A DNA stretch of 64,000 bases from Enterocloster asparagiformis (GTDB lineage Bacteria > Bacillota > Clostridia > Lachnospirales > Lachnospiraceae), in contig JAGZSY010000001.1 of assembly GCA_018380885.1 (NCBI GenBank), forward strand, positions 1 through 64,000. The letters are read 5' to 3'. Shown here piece by piece: positions 34,782-43,560 of the stretch. Numbering within the stretch: the stretch's first letter is position 1; each line of letters starts with the position of its first letter. The notes beneath the pieces are model-generated. The model was not told where the DNA came from. It ran no database searches and saw nothing but the letters and a program-made list of their open reading frames with translations. The translations under genes were made by a program, and so were the position numbers.

Positions 34782-36782
34782 ATGATACACGATTACTTAC
34801 CGATCAGCCGGGCGGATATGAATATCCGGGGCTGGAATCAATGCGATTTTGTCTATATTACGGGTGATGCCTACGTGGATCACCCTTCTTTCGGCCACGC
34901 CATCATCAGCCGGATCCTGGAAGCCCACGGCTACAAGGTGGGTATCATCGCCCAGCCGGACTGGCGGGACAAGGAGAGCATCACGCTTTTGGGGGAGCCC
35001 AGGCTGGGCTTTCTGGTGTCGGCGGGCAATATGGATTCCATGGTGAACCATTATTCCGTGTCCAAAAAGCGCCGCTCCCAGGACGCTTACACGCCCGGTG
35101 GAGAGATGGGAAAGCGCCCGGACTACGCCACGGTGGTGTACTGCAATCTGATCCGCTCGGTCTACAAAAAGGCCCCTATCATCATCGGAGGCATCGAGGC
35201 CAGCCTGCGCCGTCTGGCCCACTACGATTACTGGTCGGGCAAGCTGAAACGGTCGATTCTCCTGGACTCCCAGGCGGATTTGATCTCCTACGGCATGGGC
35301 GAGCGCTCCATTGTGGAGATTGCCGAGGCCCTGGACAGCGGACTGGAGGTAAAGGATATCACCTTTATCGAGGGCACGGTCTACAAGGCCAGGGAGCTGG
35401 ACAGCGTGTACGATTACAAGCTGCTGCCGTCCTACGGCGAGCTGACGGCGGACAAGAAGGAGTATGCAAAGAGCTTCTATATACAGTATTGCAACACAGA
35501 CCCGTTCACGGGAAAACGCCTGGTGGAGCCTTACGACAGCGGCGTTTATGTGGTGCAGAACCCGCCGGCCAAGCCCTTAAGCCAGTTGGAGATGGACGAG
35601 GTCTACAGCCTGCCCTATATGCGCAATTATCATCCCAGCTACGAGGATTTGGGGGGAATCCCCGCCATCCGGGAGGTGAAGTTCAGCCTGATCAGCAACC
35701 GGGGCTGCTTCGGGGCCTGCAGCTTCTGCGCCCTGACCTTTCACCAGGGCCGCATCATCCAGGCCAGGAGCCACCAGTCCCTGGTGGAGGAGGCAAGGCT
35801 TTTGACCGAGGAGCCGGATTTCAAGGGATACATCCACGACGTAGGCGGCCCCACGGCCAATTTCCGCTTTCCAGCTTGTGAAAAGCAGATGACCAAGGGC
35901 GCCTGCCCGGGCCGCCAGTGCCTGTTTCCCAAGCCCTGCGCCAACCTAAACGCGGACCACACGGACTACATCGAGCTGCTGCGCAAGCTGCGCTCCCTGC
36001 CCAAGGTGAAGAAGGTCTTTATCCGCTCAGGCATCCGCTTTGATTACCTGCTGGCGGACAAGAACCGCAAATTCCTGCGGGAGCTCTGCGAACACCACGT
36101 CAGCGGCCAGCTGAAGGTGGCGCCGGAGCATGTGGCGGACGCGGTGCTGACCCGCATGGGCAAGCCGGCCAACAGCGTTTACCGGCAGTTCGTCAAGGAG
36201 TACAAGGAGATGAACGGGCGGCTGGGCCTGAAACAGTACCTGGTGCCCTATCTGATGAGCTCCCATCCGGGCTCCACCTTGACCGAGGCGGTGGAGCTGG
36301 CGGAATATTTGCGGGATCTGGGGTATATGCCGGAGCAGGTGCAGGATTTCTATCCCACGCCCTCCACCATATCCACCTGCATGTACTATACCGGATATGA
36401 TCCCAGGACCATGGAGCCGGTCTACGTCCCTGTGAATCCCCACGAGAAGGCCATGCAGCGGGCGCTGATCCAGTACCGCAACCCCAACAACTACGATCTG
36501 GTGGTGGAGGCGCTGAGAAAGGCCGGGCGCACGGACCTGATCGGATATGACCGGAAATGCCTGGTACGGCCCAGAGGCGGTGAGGGCGGCCGTGGATACG
36601 GCCCGAATAAGGAGCATGGGTCCGGCGGCAGAAAGCCCGGATCAGGGCAGGCCCCCGCGGGCGGTATGGGACGCCAAAAGGGCGGCGCCGGGGCAGGAGG
36701 CGCCAGGGCGGAGGGCGGCCGCGGCCAGGGCGGAAAGGGCAGAAAGACCATCCGCAATGTGCATAAGAAGGTAAAAAAATAG
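34782..36782 (+). CDS. YgiQ family radical SAM protein with Gly/Arg/Lys-rich tail
   Basis: 666 aa. N-terminal B12-binding-like/DUF3459-style region, then a radical SAM core with CFGACSFC (CxxxCxxC, near residue 310) and downstream cysteines (CPGRQCLFPKPC). The core ends about residue 595. The last 70 residues are almost only G, R, K, A, Q and P (GGEGGRGYG, GGRGQGGKGRK) and resemble RGG-type RNA-binding tails. The YgiQ reaction is not established. It is monocistronic with its own promoter. Confidence 0.88.
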   Translation: MIHDYLPISRADMNIRGWNQCDFVYITGDAYVDHPSFGHAIISRILEAHGYKVGIIAQPDWRDKESITLLGEPRLGFLVSAGNMDSMVNHYSVSKKRRSQDAYTPGGEMGKRPDYATVVYCNLIRSVYKKAPIIIGGIEASLRRLAHYDYWSGKLKRSILLDSQADLISYGMGERSIVEIAEALDSGLEVKDITFIEGTVYKARELDSVYDYKLLPSYGELTADKKEYAKSFYIQYCNTDPFTGKRLVEPYDSGVYVVQNPPAKPLSQLEMDEVYSLPYMRNYHPSYEDLGGIPAIREVKFSLISNRGCFGACSFCALTFHQGRIIQARSHQSLVEEARLLTEEPDFKGYIHDVGGPTANFRFPACEKQMTKGACPGRQCLFPKPCANLNADHTDYIELLRKLRSLPKVKKVFIRSGIRFDYLLADKNRKFLRELCEHHVSGQLKVAPEHVADAVLTRMGKPANSVYRQFVKEYKEMNGRLGLKQYLVPYLMSSHPGSTLTEAVELAEYLRDLGYMPEQVQDFYPTPSTISTCMYYTGYDPRTMEPVYVPVNPHEKAMQRALIQYRNPNNYDLVVEALRKAGRTDLIGYDRKCLVRPRGGEGGRGYGPNKEHGSGGRKPGSGQAPAGGMGRQKGGAGAGGARAEGGRGQGGKGRKTIRNVHKKVKK

Positions 36783-36891
36783 CGTCGCTGTGGATAAAAG
36801 GCGGATTTTTGGATGCTAAGGCTTGCAGGCTGCTGCCGCCGAAAGCATCCATTTTTCAGAACAAATGTTTGGAAAAACCTGAAAAATCTCC

Positions 36892-36920
36892 TTGTTTTAC
36901 CGCTTCTTCTAAGGTATAAT
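36892..36920 (+). promoter_or_regulatory. Promoter of the restriction-modification operon
   Basis: TTGTTT (36892-36897), 17-nt spacer, TATAAT (36915-36920). The transcript would start near 36927, leaving a short leader before the methyltransferase start. Confidence 0.7.
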
Positions 36921-36965
36921 GTCCAATATGGACGGAAATTTAGTTGCATGAGGAGAATGAAAAGC

Positions 36966-39104
36966 ATGGAGATGACGGCAACTCAGATCGCCAGGGAATT
37001 GGACATTTCCAGATCCTATCTGTATTATCTGAAGAACAATCACGCCTTCACGGTGGAGGTGGACGAGAACGGCCGGCCGGTTTGGAACCGGGAGGTCTGC
37101 GAGGCCATCCGCCGGGTGCTGGCGGAGCGGAAGGTCCCGGCCCGGGAGAAGAAGGAAGAGTCCTACCGGACCATCCGCATCAACAACAGGCGGTATCTGG
37201 GAAATAAATACAAGCTGTTGGATTTCATCCGCCGGGTGGTCCGGGACCACTGTCCGGGGATCGGCACGGTGGCCGACATATTCGCGGGCACAGGGGCCGT
37301 CGCCTCAGCCTTTACGGACAAGAAGCTGATCACCAACGACATCATGTACAGCAACTATATCTGTCACAAGGCCTGGTTTGACAGCCAGCCCTACTCGGAG
37401 GAGAAGTTGGTGGATCTGATCCTGGATTACAACAGCCTGCGGGTGGACGAGGAGAACTACATGACCGAGAACTTTGCGGACACCTATTTTTCCCGGGAGG
37501 ACTGCGCCAGGATCGGTTACATACGGGAAAACATCGAAAACCTGTACAAAAAAGGGGAGATCAATGAGCGGGAGCGGGCGCTGCTCATTACCTCCCTTCT
37601 CTACGCCATGGACAAGATCGCCAAGACCTGCGGCCACTACGACGCCTACCGCAAGGGGGCGGTGTTCGACCGCCATCTGGAGCTGGCGCTGCCCCTGCCC
37701 GAGGCGAAGCTCAACGCCAACAACGTCTGCTACAACGAGGACACCAACGAGCTGATGAAGAAGATCGAGGCTGACCTGGTCTACATCGACCCGCCCTACA
37801 ACTCCCGCCAGTACTGTGACGCTTACCATTTATTGGAAAATGTTGCCCGCTGGGAGAAGCCTCAGGTTCACGGGGTGGCCCGGAAGATGGACAGGAGCGC
37901 CCTCAAGAGCGAGTATTGCACCACCAAGGCCGCGGATGCGTTTGAGGATTTGATCCGCAATACCAGGGCCCGATACATTTTACTCTCCTACAACAACATG
38001 GCGGAGAAGGGGGATGAGCGCTCCAACGCCAAGATGAGCGACGAGGACATTCTGCGGATTCTGGGGAAAAAGGGGCGGGTCACCGTGTACTCGGAGAGCT
38101 ATAAGGCCTTTACCACCGGCAAATCGGACATCAAGGAGAACGAGGAACGGCTGTTTTTGTGCGTGTGCGACGGGGAGCGGGAGGTGATCCCCTCGCCGCT
38201 CAACTACACGGGCGGCAAGTTCAAGCTGCTGCCCCAGATTCTGCCCCTGTTCCCCTGTGGGATGGGCCAGGTGGTGGACCTGTTCTGCGGCGGCTGCAAC
38301 GTGGGCTTGAATGTGCCGGCCAGCCGGGTGCTGTTCAACGACACCAACGAGCATCTGATCCGCCTCTTCGAGGTGTTCGGCCGCATGGACAAGGACCAGG
38401 TGTTCGCGCAGATCGACCGGATCATCCGCCGCTTCGGCCTTTCCAGATCCTGGGAAAATGGCTACGCCCACTACCGCTGCGGCAGCTCCTCCGACGGGCT
38501 GGGAGACTACAACCGCCAGCCCTTTTTGGAGCTGCGCCAGGCGTTTAATGAGCGGAAGGAGCGGGATGATGTGTACTTTCTGATGCTCTACGTGCTGATC
38601 GTCTACTCCTTCAACAACCAGATTCGCTTTAACCGGAAGGGGGAGTTCAACCTGCCGGTGGGCAAGCGTGATTTCAACCCGCGGATGCAGAAGAAGCTGT
38701 CCGCCTTTATGGACAGGCTGAAGAGCGGGGATTACCGGTTCTCCAGCCGGGATTTCCGGGAGATCAGGCCGGAGGAATTTCCGGCAGACACCTTTTTCTA
38801 TGTGGATCCGCCATATCTGATCACCTGCGCCACCTACAATGAGCAGAACGGCTGGACGGAGCAGGACGAGCGGGACCTCCTGGCCTATCTGGACCGGGTG
38901 GACGGCTGCGGCATGCGGTTCGCGCTGTCCAACGTGGTGGAGAGCAGAGGGCGCAGAAACGAGATCCTGGCGGAATGGGTGGAGCGGCATCCGGGGCGTT
39001 ACCGGATGATTCCGCTGGACTTCAGCTACTCCAACTCCAACTATCACATCAAGGACAAGAGCGGAGCCACCAGCGAGGTGCTGGTGGTCAACTATGGAGG
39101 CTGA
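36966..39104 (+). CDS. Two-domain Dam-type DNA adenine methyltransferase (type IIS R-M)
   Basis: 712 aa from ATG 36966 (AGGAGA at 36951, 9-base spacing; other in-frame ATGs at 36948 and 36957 are possible). An N-terminal helix-turn-helix (TATQIARELDISRSYLYYLK, residues 4-23) is followed by two complete N6-adenine methyltransferase domains. Domain 1: RYLGNKYKLLDF, DIFAGTGAV, DPPY (275-278). Domain 2: NYTGGKFKLLPQ, DLFCGGCNVG, DPPY (614-617). This doubling, as in M.FokI, methylates both strands of an asymmetric site. First gene of a three-gene operon with its nuclease one base downstream. Confidence 0.92.
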   Translation: MEMTATQIARELDISRSYLYYLKNNHAFTVEVDENGRPVWNREVCEAIRRVLAERKVPAREKKEESYRTIRINNRRYLGNKYKLLDFIRRVVRDHCPGIGTVADIFAGTGAVASAFTDKKLITNDIMYSNYICHKAWFDSQPYSEEKLVDLILDYNSLRVDEENYMTENFADTYFSREDCARIGYIRENIENLYKKGEINERERALLITSLLYAMDKIAKTCGHYDAYRKGAVFDRHLELALPLPEAKLNANNVCYNEDTNELMKKIEADLVYIDPPYNSRQYCDAYHLLENVARWEKPQVHGVARKMDRSALKSEYCTTKAADAFEDLIRNTRARYILLSYNNMAEKGDERSNAKMSDEDILRILGKKGRVTVYSESYKAFTTGKSDIKENEERLFLCVCDGEREVIPSPLNYTGGKFKLLPQILPLFPCGMGQVVDLFCGGCNVGLNVPASRVLFNDTNEHLIRLFEVFGRMDKDQVFAQIDRIIRRFGLSRSWENGYAHYRCGSSSDGLGDYNRQPFLELRQAFNERKERDDVYFLMLYVLIVYSFNNQIRFNRKGEFNLPVGKRDFNPRMQKKLSAFMDRLKSGDYRFSSRDFREIRPEEFPADTFFYVDPPYLITCATYNEQNGWTEQDERDLLAYLDRVDGCGMRFALSNVVESRGRRNEILAEWVERHPGRYRMIPLDFSYSNSNYHIKDKSGATSEVLVVNYGG

Positions 39105-39105
39105 T

Positions 39106-41100
39106 ATGGCAAAAATACCGTTTAAGGGCTACTGCTTCGCCGTCGGTACCACCAGCTACCGGACGGATAAGTTCAACCTGAATATTGAGCGCCAGCTGGA
39201 GATGATGAGCCGGTTCCGGGAGCTGCCGGAGAACCGGGGGCTTTCCTGGAACAGCAACAGCGCCTTTCAGGCCGCGTACTACAACTATCTGAAGGCCAAC
39301 GGCTTTGTGAGGGGCGATGCGCCCAGGCCGGACAAGGATGCCAGGCAGAAAACCTCCGGCCTCAGGGATATCGGCCTGATGGACGAGGAGCGGAACGTGA
39401 CGCCGGCGGGCAGGGCGCTGCTGGCTGTCTCCAAAAAGGGGGACTTCACGCCGGACAACCTGCTGGAGCTGCCAAAGGACAGTTTTATTTTCCTGAAACA
39501 GCTGTTGAAAACCGCAAACGAGGTGGACGGAAAGACGGTCCGCCCCTTTGTGGTCTTTTTGTATGTATTGTCACGGCTGGAGTACCTGACCAACGACGAG
39601 TTCACCTTCCTGCTGCCGCTGTGCGTGGACCGGGAGACCACTGAGCGGGTGGTGGAGAACATTCTCCGGTGCAGGGAGGGAAAACAGGGGATAGACGATA
39701 TCCTGCTGTCCGTGCTGATGGAGAAGGAGAATTATCAGGCGGCCGCCAGGCTGCTCCTGGAGGAGCCTGTGACCGAGGAGCTGATCTGCACGGTGGGCAT
39801 CAACCGCAAGAGCAAGGTCTACGACAAGCCCTATTACGCCATCTACCGGGAGCTGGAGCGGATCGTGTTCGCCAGGGACGGGAGCGCGCCTGCCCGCCTG
39901 CTGGCCGCCACCGCCAAGCTGACCAACTCCAAGGTGGGAGGCGCCTGGCGCAAGCTGCTGTTCAAGGTCAGCACGGAGGCTTCGGCCAGGACCAGGGGGC
40001 TGGATGTGATGAACGACATCCCGCTGCTGCGGGCCGCGGACGAGAACGCGTTTAAGCTGGAGTTTTTCCGGGCCATGCATCTGATCAAGGCCAAAGCCAC
40101 GCTGTCGGACTATTTTGACCTGAACCGCCGGTATTTCAAGGTTACGGACGTGGTGATCTTTGAGGACGGCAAGGTTTGCCTGGATGTGCTGCCGGGCTGC
40201 TTTTTCGCCGAGGCAGGGGAGGACCTGACGGATCTGGCCTTTGAGCGGTGCGGGCAGCTGGAGGAGGACGTGCCCCTGGAGTCCATTTCCGCCTGTCTGG
40301 CGGTGGAACCTTCCAGGCTTTACGCGCGCCTGAGCAGGAAGGTGGGCGTTCCGGTGACGGACAGCGCTGCGGCCAGGCAGGTGCTCAGGGCCAGGCGCTA
40401 CGCGCGGTTCAACCGCATGGTGGAGACGCGGTTCACCAGACAGGTGCTGTCGGAGCTGTTTGAGCTGTTCCGCCTGCGCCAGGACGGTGAGATACACCGT
40501 CTGGTCACGGACAACGCGGATATCCCCACTATTTACGAGTACGTCACGGCCATCGCCTGGTACCGCATAAGCGGCTGCCGTGGGGACGTGCTGGAATACA
40601 TGAATCTGTCCCTGGAGGCCGACCTGCTGCCCAGGACCCACGCGGGGGGCGGGGAGGCTGATATTGTGTGGAAGTACGAGGCCACGGAGCATTATCCGGC
40701 CCACACGCTGTTGATTGAGGCCACCCTGTCGGACGGCAGCGGCCAGCGGCGCATGGAGATGGAGCCGGTGTCCCGTCATCTGGGGGATTACCGGCTGGCG
40801 CACCCGGAGGAGGAGGCCTACTGCGTGTTCACCTCCACCAACGTGAACTACAACGTGATCTCCGACTTCCGGCTTCGCAGGGAGATGGTGTACTACAGCG
40901 CGGACGGAGGTCATAAAGTAAAGGGACTGAAAATTTTGCCGCTCTACACCGGGCAGATCGCGGATCTGCTGGAGGCGGAGGCAGACTACGCCCAGGTCTA
41001 CGAGCTGTTGAAGCTGGCCTACGAGGCGGAGGAGGAGCCGGCGGAGTGGTTTGAGAAACGGATCGCCGGGGCCTGCCGGCGGGCGGGGGGAGGAAGATAG
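39106..41100 (+). CDS. AlwI-family type II restriction endonuclease
   Basis: 664 aa from ATG 39106, with GGAGG provided inside the end of the methyltransferase gene. It begins with a winged-helix-rich DNA recognition region; the nuclease core lies near residues 515-570 with GGGEADIVWKYE, LLIEATLSDG and QRRMEMEPVSRHLGDY, the PD-(D/E)XK layout of AlwI-like enzymes, which cut outside an asymmetric site. Together with the bifunctional methyltransferase it forms a type IIS restriction-modification system. The recognition site cannot be read; GGATC-like sites are known in this family. Confidence 0.85.
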   Translation: MAKIPFKGYCFAVGTTSYRTDKFNLNIERQLEMMSRFRELPENRGLSWNSNSAFQAAYYNYLKANGFVRGDAPRPDKDARQKTSGLRDIGLMDEERNVTPAGRALLAVSKKGDFTPDNLLELPKDSFIFLKQLLKTANEVDGKTVRPFVVFLYVLSRLEYLTNDEFTFLLPLCVDRETTERVVENILRCREGKQGIDDILLSVLMEKENYQAAARLLLEEPVTEELICTVGINRKSKVYDKPYYAIYRELERIVFARDGSAPARLLAATAKLTNSKVGGAWRKLLFKVSTEASARTRGLDVMNDIPLLRAADENAFKLEFFRAMHLIKAKATLSDYFDLNRRYFKVTDVVIFEDGKVCLDVLPGCFFAEAGEDLTDLAFERCGQLEEDVPLESISACLAVEPSRLYARLSRKVGVPVTDSAAARQVLRARRYARFNRMVETRFTRQVLSELFELFRLRQDGEIHRLVTDNADIPTIYEYVTAIAWYRISGCRGDVLEYMNLSLEADLLPRTHAGGGEADIVWKYEATEHYPAHTLLIEATLSDGSGQRRMEMEPVSRHLGDYRLAHPEEEAYCVFTSTNVNYNVISDFRLRREMVYYSADGGHKVKGLKILPLYTGQIADLLEAEADYAQVYELLKLAYEAEEEPAEWFEKRIAGACRRAGGGR

Positions 41101-41976
41101 ATGCAGCTGGCGTGCAATTACTATGAGGAGACCGAGCGCCTGGCCCGGGAGGGGAAAATCCGTGTGGACTGTTTCAAATATCCCTCTCTGGGTTTTCAGA
41201 TGAAGGTCTTTGACGACCCTCGGCTCAGGGAATACGCGGCGCTGTCCGAACGCCTGCGTGACCTGGGGCCGCTGCTGCTCCACGGGCTGGGGCAGAGGGA
41301 CAACGACATCGGCAGGGCGGATTTCAAGGAGCGGTTCGACCCGGAGTTCACAGGGCGCATCCTGGAGCTGTCCGGCATCCGGGGCGTCTCCCTGCACCTG
41401 TGCGGCGGGGACACCGCGCTGCCCGAGGAGGAGCGCAGGCGCATCATTGTGGATAATATCCGGTACCTGCGGGAAGCTCTGGGGCCTCTGGAGTTTCTTT
41501 CCCTGGAAAATGTGGACGGCAACCCGTATTCGGATAAGACCTACAGCGACTGCTGCGTGGCCCCGCGCTTTATCAGGGAGACGGTGGAGGCGGCGGACAC
41601 GGAGTTTTTACTGGATATCAGCCACGCCTGCGGCTCGGCCCTGGCCCTGGGGATGGATGTGCGTGAATATATAGACAGTCTGCCGCTGGACCGCTTATAC
41701 GAGGTCCACATCAACGGCTGGATCAGCGCGGAGCGTGGGATGATGGCCCACACCAGGATTCACGAGGAGGGCTACAGGCTGCTGGAGGAGGTGCTGTCCA
41801 AGGCCAGGCCCCGCATCGTGACCCTGGAGTACGGCAGAGGGGACGACCGGCTGGGGGCCGGGATTCCGCTTTTAAAGCCGGGGCTTTGCAACGCGCGGGC
41901 CATGGAGGAGATTGAGGAACAGGTAAACCGGCTCCAAAAATTGATAAAACGGTATGAATTTGAAACGGAGGCTTGA
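41101..41976 (+). CDS. DUF692-like TIM-barrel protein (multinuclear non-heme iron oxidase fold)
   Basis: 291 aa; the ATG follows the endonuclease stop directly. The order of possible metal ligands matches DUF692/xylose-isomerase-like barrels: H61 (LLHGLG), H99 (SLHLC), E136 (LENVDGN), D172 and H175 (LLDISHAC), H203 (EVHINGW), H217/H221 and E243 (TLEYGRG). DUF692 members MbnB and TglH are iron enzymes that modify peptide cysteines with a partner protein; no partner or precursor peptide is visible. Here it is the third gene of an R-M operon. An endonuclease-IV-like repair role is an alternative. Confidence 0.65.
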   Translation: MQLACNYYEETERLAREGKIRVDCFKYPSLGFQMKVFDDPRLREYAALSERLRDLGPLLLHGLGQRDNDIGRADFKERFDPEFTGRILELSGIRGVSLHLCGGDTALPEEERRRIIVDNIRYLREALGPLEFLSLENVDGNPYSDKTYSDCCVAPRFIRETVEAADTEFLLDISHACGSALALGMDVREYIDSLPLDRLYEVHINGWISAERGMMAHTRIHEEGYRLLEEVLSKARPRIVTLEYGRGDDRLGAGIPLLKPGLCNARAMEEIEEQVNRLQKLIKRYEFETEA

Positions 41977-41992
41977 CAGGCCTCCGTTTTTC
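41963..41992 (+). terminator. Terminator of the restriction-modification operon
   Basis: Stem AAACGGAGGC (41963-41972) with GCCTCCGTTT (41980-41989), 7-nt loop, followed by more T residues. It overlaps the last codons of the DUF692-like gene. Confidence 0.85.
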
Positions 41993-42042
41993 AGCTAGTA
42001 TCCTTTTTGGATCAACTGCGAAACAGGGGGAAATGAGTCGAA

Positions 42043-42708
42043 ATGGAAAATATCTCCATATTTTTTATCATAGAAATGATCGGGACCGTGGCCTTCGCCT
42101 CGTCGGGCGCGATGGTGGCGATCAAGAAGGAGCTGGATTTGCTGGGCGTGGTGGTGCTGGGCGTGACCACGGCCGTGGGCGGGGGGATGCTCCGGGACAT
42201 TATACTGGGGAATGTGCCGCCGGCGCTGTTTATGAACCCGGTCTATGTGATCGCGGGCTTTCTGACCGTGCTGATCCTGTTCACGGTGGTGCGGCTGAAC
42301 CAGAAGATTCTGGAGAGCCGGTCCATCGAGATGTACGAGCGGGTGATGAATATTTTCGACGCGGTGGGCCTGGGCGCGTTCACCGTGACCGGCATCAACA
42401 CGGCGGTGATGGCGGGCTACGGGGATTATCGGTTTCTGGCGGTATTTCTGGGCGTGCTCACCGGCGTGGGCGGGGGCGTACTGCGGGACATCATGGCGGG
42501 ACAGACCCCCTATATCCTGCGCAAGCACTTTTATGCCTGCGCCTCCATCATCGGAGCCATCGTCTACACCTATCTTCTGGAGTTCGCCGGAGGCGACTTG
42601 GCGGTGGTGGTCAGCGCCTGTCTGGTGGTGGTGATCCGCCTGCTGGCCACGCGCTATTGCTGGAATCTGCCCAAGGCCACCAAGCGGAAACAGGAGCCGG
42701 CAAAATAA
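42043..42708 (+). CDS. TRIC-family cation channel (UPF0126/YadS type)
   Basis: 221 aa, seven membrane helices in two homologous halves. Each half carries a glycine-rich GGGxLRD motif: TAVGGGMLRDIILG (about 43-57) and TGVGGGVLRDIMAGQTP (about 139-155), the signature of trimeric intracellular cation channel proteins of prokaryotes. Thought to conduct K+/Na+; some homologues are linked to glycine transport. Confidence 0.92.
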   Translation: MENISIFFIIEMIGTVAFASSGAMVAIKKELDLLGVVVLGVTTAVGGGMLRDIILGNVPPALFMNPVYVIAGFLTVLILFTVVRLNQKILESRSIEMYERVMNIFDAVGLGAFTVTGINTAVMAGYGDYRFLAVFLGVLTGVGGGVLRDIMAGQTPYILRKHFYACASIIGAIVYTYLLEFAGGDLAVVVSACLVVVIRLLATRYCWNLPKATKRKQEPAK

Positions 42709-42729
42709 TACTGCCCGCGGTGAAATTCC

Positions 42730-42759
42730 TTGTGCGGAGTCCCTTTTCCGTAGTATAAT
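42730..42759 (+). promoter_or_regulatory. Promoter of the phosphoribosyltransferase-like gene
   Basis: TTGTGC (42730-42735), 18-nt spacer, TATAAT (42754-42759), 58 bases upstream of ATG 42817. Confidence 0.6.
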
Positions 42760-42816
42760 AAAAGAAAAGCGGCGCGCGTTTCACAGGGAAAGGCGGCTGC
42801 GGACAGGGGGTATTTT

Positions 42817-43455
42817 ATGGATAGCCGGACATTTAAGATCACATCCACCAACAACCATGTGCCACTGAAGATTACGCCTGGACACTTTGCTACCAACCAC
42901 TCCCACATCAACTATTATCTTGACGTGACCACCCTGAAGGCCAGGATGAGCGAGGCCCGGCAGGCGGCGGAGGCGCTGGCCGGCATGTATGTGTACGACA
43001 CGGTGGTTGACACCATCGTCTGCCTGGACGGCACCCAGATCATCGGCGCTTACCTGGCGGAGGCGCTGACCAACGCGGGCGTGATGTCCAAGAACGCCCA
43101 CCAGACGATCTACGTGGTGGCGCCTGAGTACAACAGCAACAGCCAGATGGTGTTCCGCGAGAACACCCAGCCCATGGTAAGCGGCAAGAACGTGATCCTG
43201 CTGATGGCCTCCATCACCACGGGCAAGACCATCGCCAAGGGCATCGAGAGCATCCGCTATTACGGAGGGATTCTGGCCGGTATCTCCGCCATATTCTCCG
43301 CAATGGAGGAGACGGACGGTATCCACATCAACTGCATTTTCAGCAAACGGGATCTGCCGGACTACGAGGCCCACGATTACCGGGACTGCCCGTTCTGCCA
43401 AAAGGGAATCAAGCTGGACGCGCTGGTGAACAGCTACGGGTATTCGAAGCTTTAG
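42817..43455 (+). CDS. Phosphoribosyltransferase-like protein (orotate PRTase-related)
   Basis: 212 aa. The fold pattern of type I PRTases is visible (DTIVCLDGTQIIGAYLAEAL, then NVILLMASITTGKTIAKGIESI), and a late CPFCQKG zinc-like pair near 190. The PRPP loop normally has two acidic residues before TTG; here the segment reads LLMASITTGKT, so both are missing and catalysis may be altered or absent. It may bind a nucleotide as a regulator. Monocistronic with its own promoter and terminator. Confidence 0.7.
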   Translation: MDSRTFKITSTNNHVPLKITPGHFATNHSHINYYLDVTTLKARMSEARQAAEALAGMYVYDTVVDTIVCLDGTQIIGAYLAEALTNAGVMSKNAHQTIYVVAPEYNSNSQMVFRENTQPMVSGKNVILLMASITTGKTIAKGIESIRYYGGILAGISAIFSAMEETDGIHINCIFSKRDLPDYEAHDYRDCPFCQKGIKLDALVNSYGYSKL

Positions 43456-43498
43456 AATGGAACAGCAGGCCGCAGGCTCCGCCCGCGACCTAACCGCA

Positions 43499-43537
43499 AG
43501 GGGTACAGCACCAAAACCGTGCCGTACCCCTTTTTTT
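43499..43537 (+). terminator. Terminator after the PRTase-like gene
   Basis: Stem AAGGGGTAC-A-GCAC with GTGC-C-GTACCCCTT, loop CAAAACC, followed by seven T residues. It also lies at the 3' side of the convergent GH35 gene. Confidence 0.85.
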
Positions 43538-43560
43538 GCCCAAAATATTTAGATGATCGA

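Noticed and set aside
39571..41397. 608-codon open frame on the minus strand opposite the endonuclease gene
   Set aside because: It mirrors the codon pattern of the GC-rich plus-strand gene, has low-complexity composition and no ribosome site.
41973..42758. 261-codon plus-strand frame over the TRIC gene
   Set aside because: Out-of-frame shadow; the TRIC frame has seven helices and two GGGxLRD motifs.
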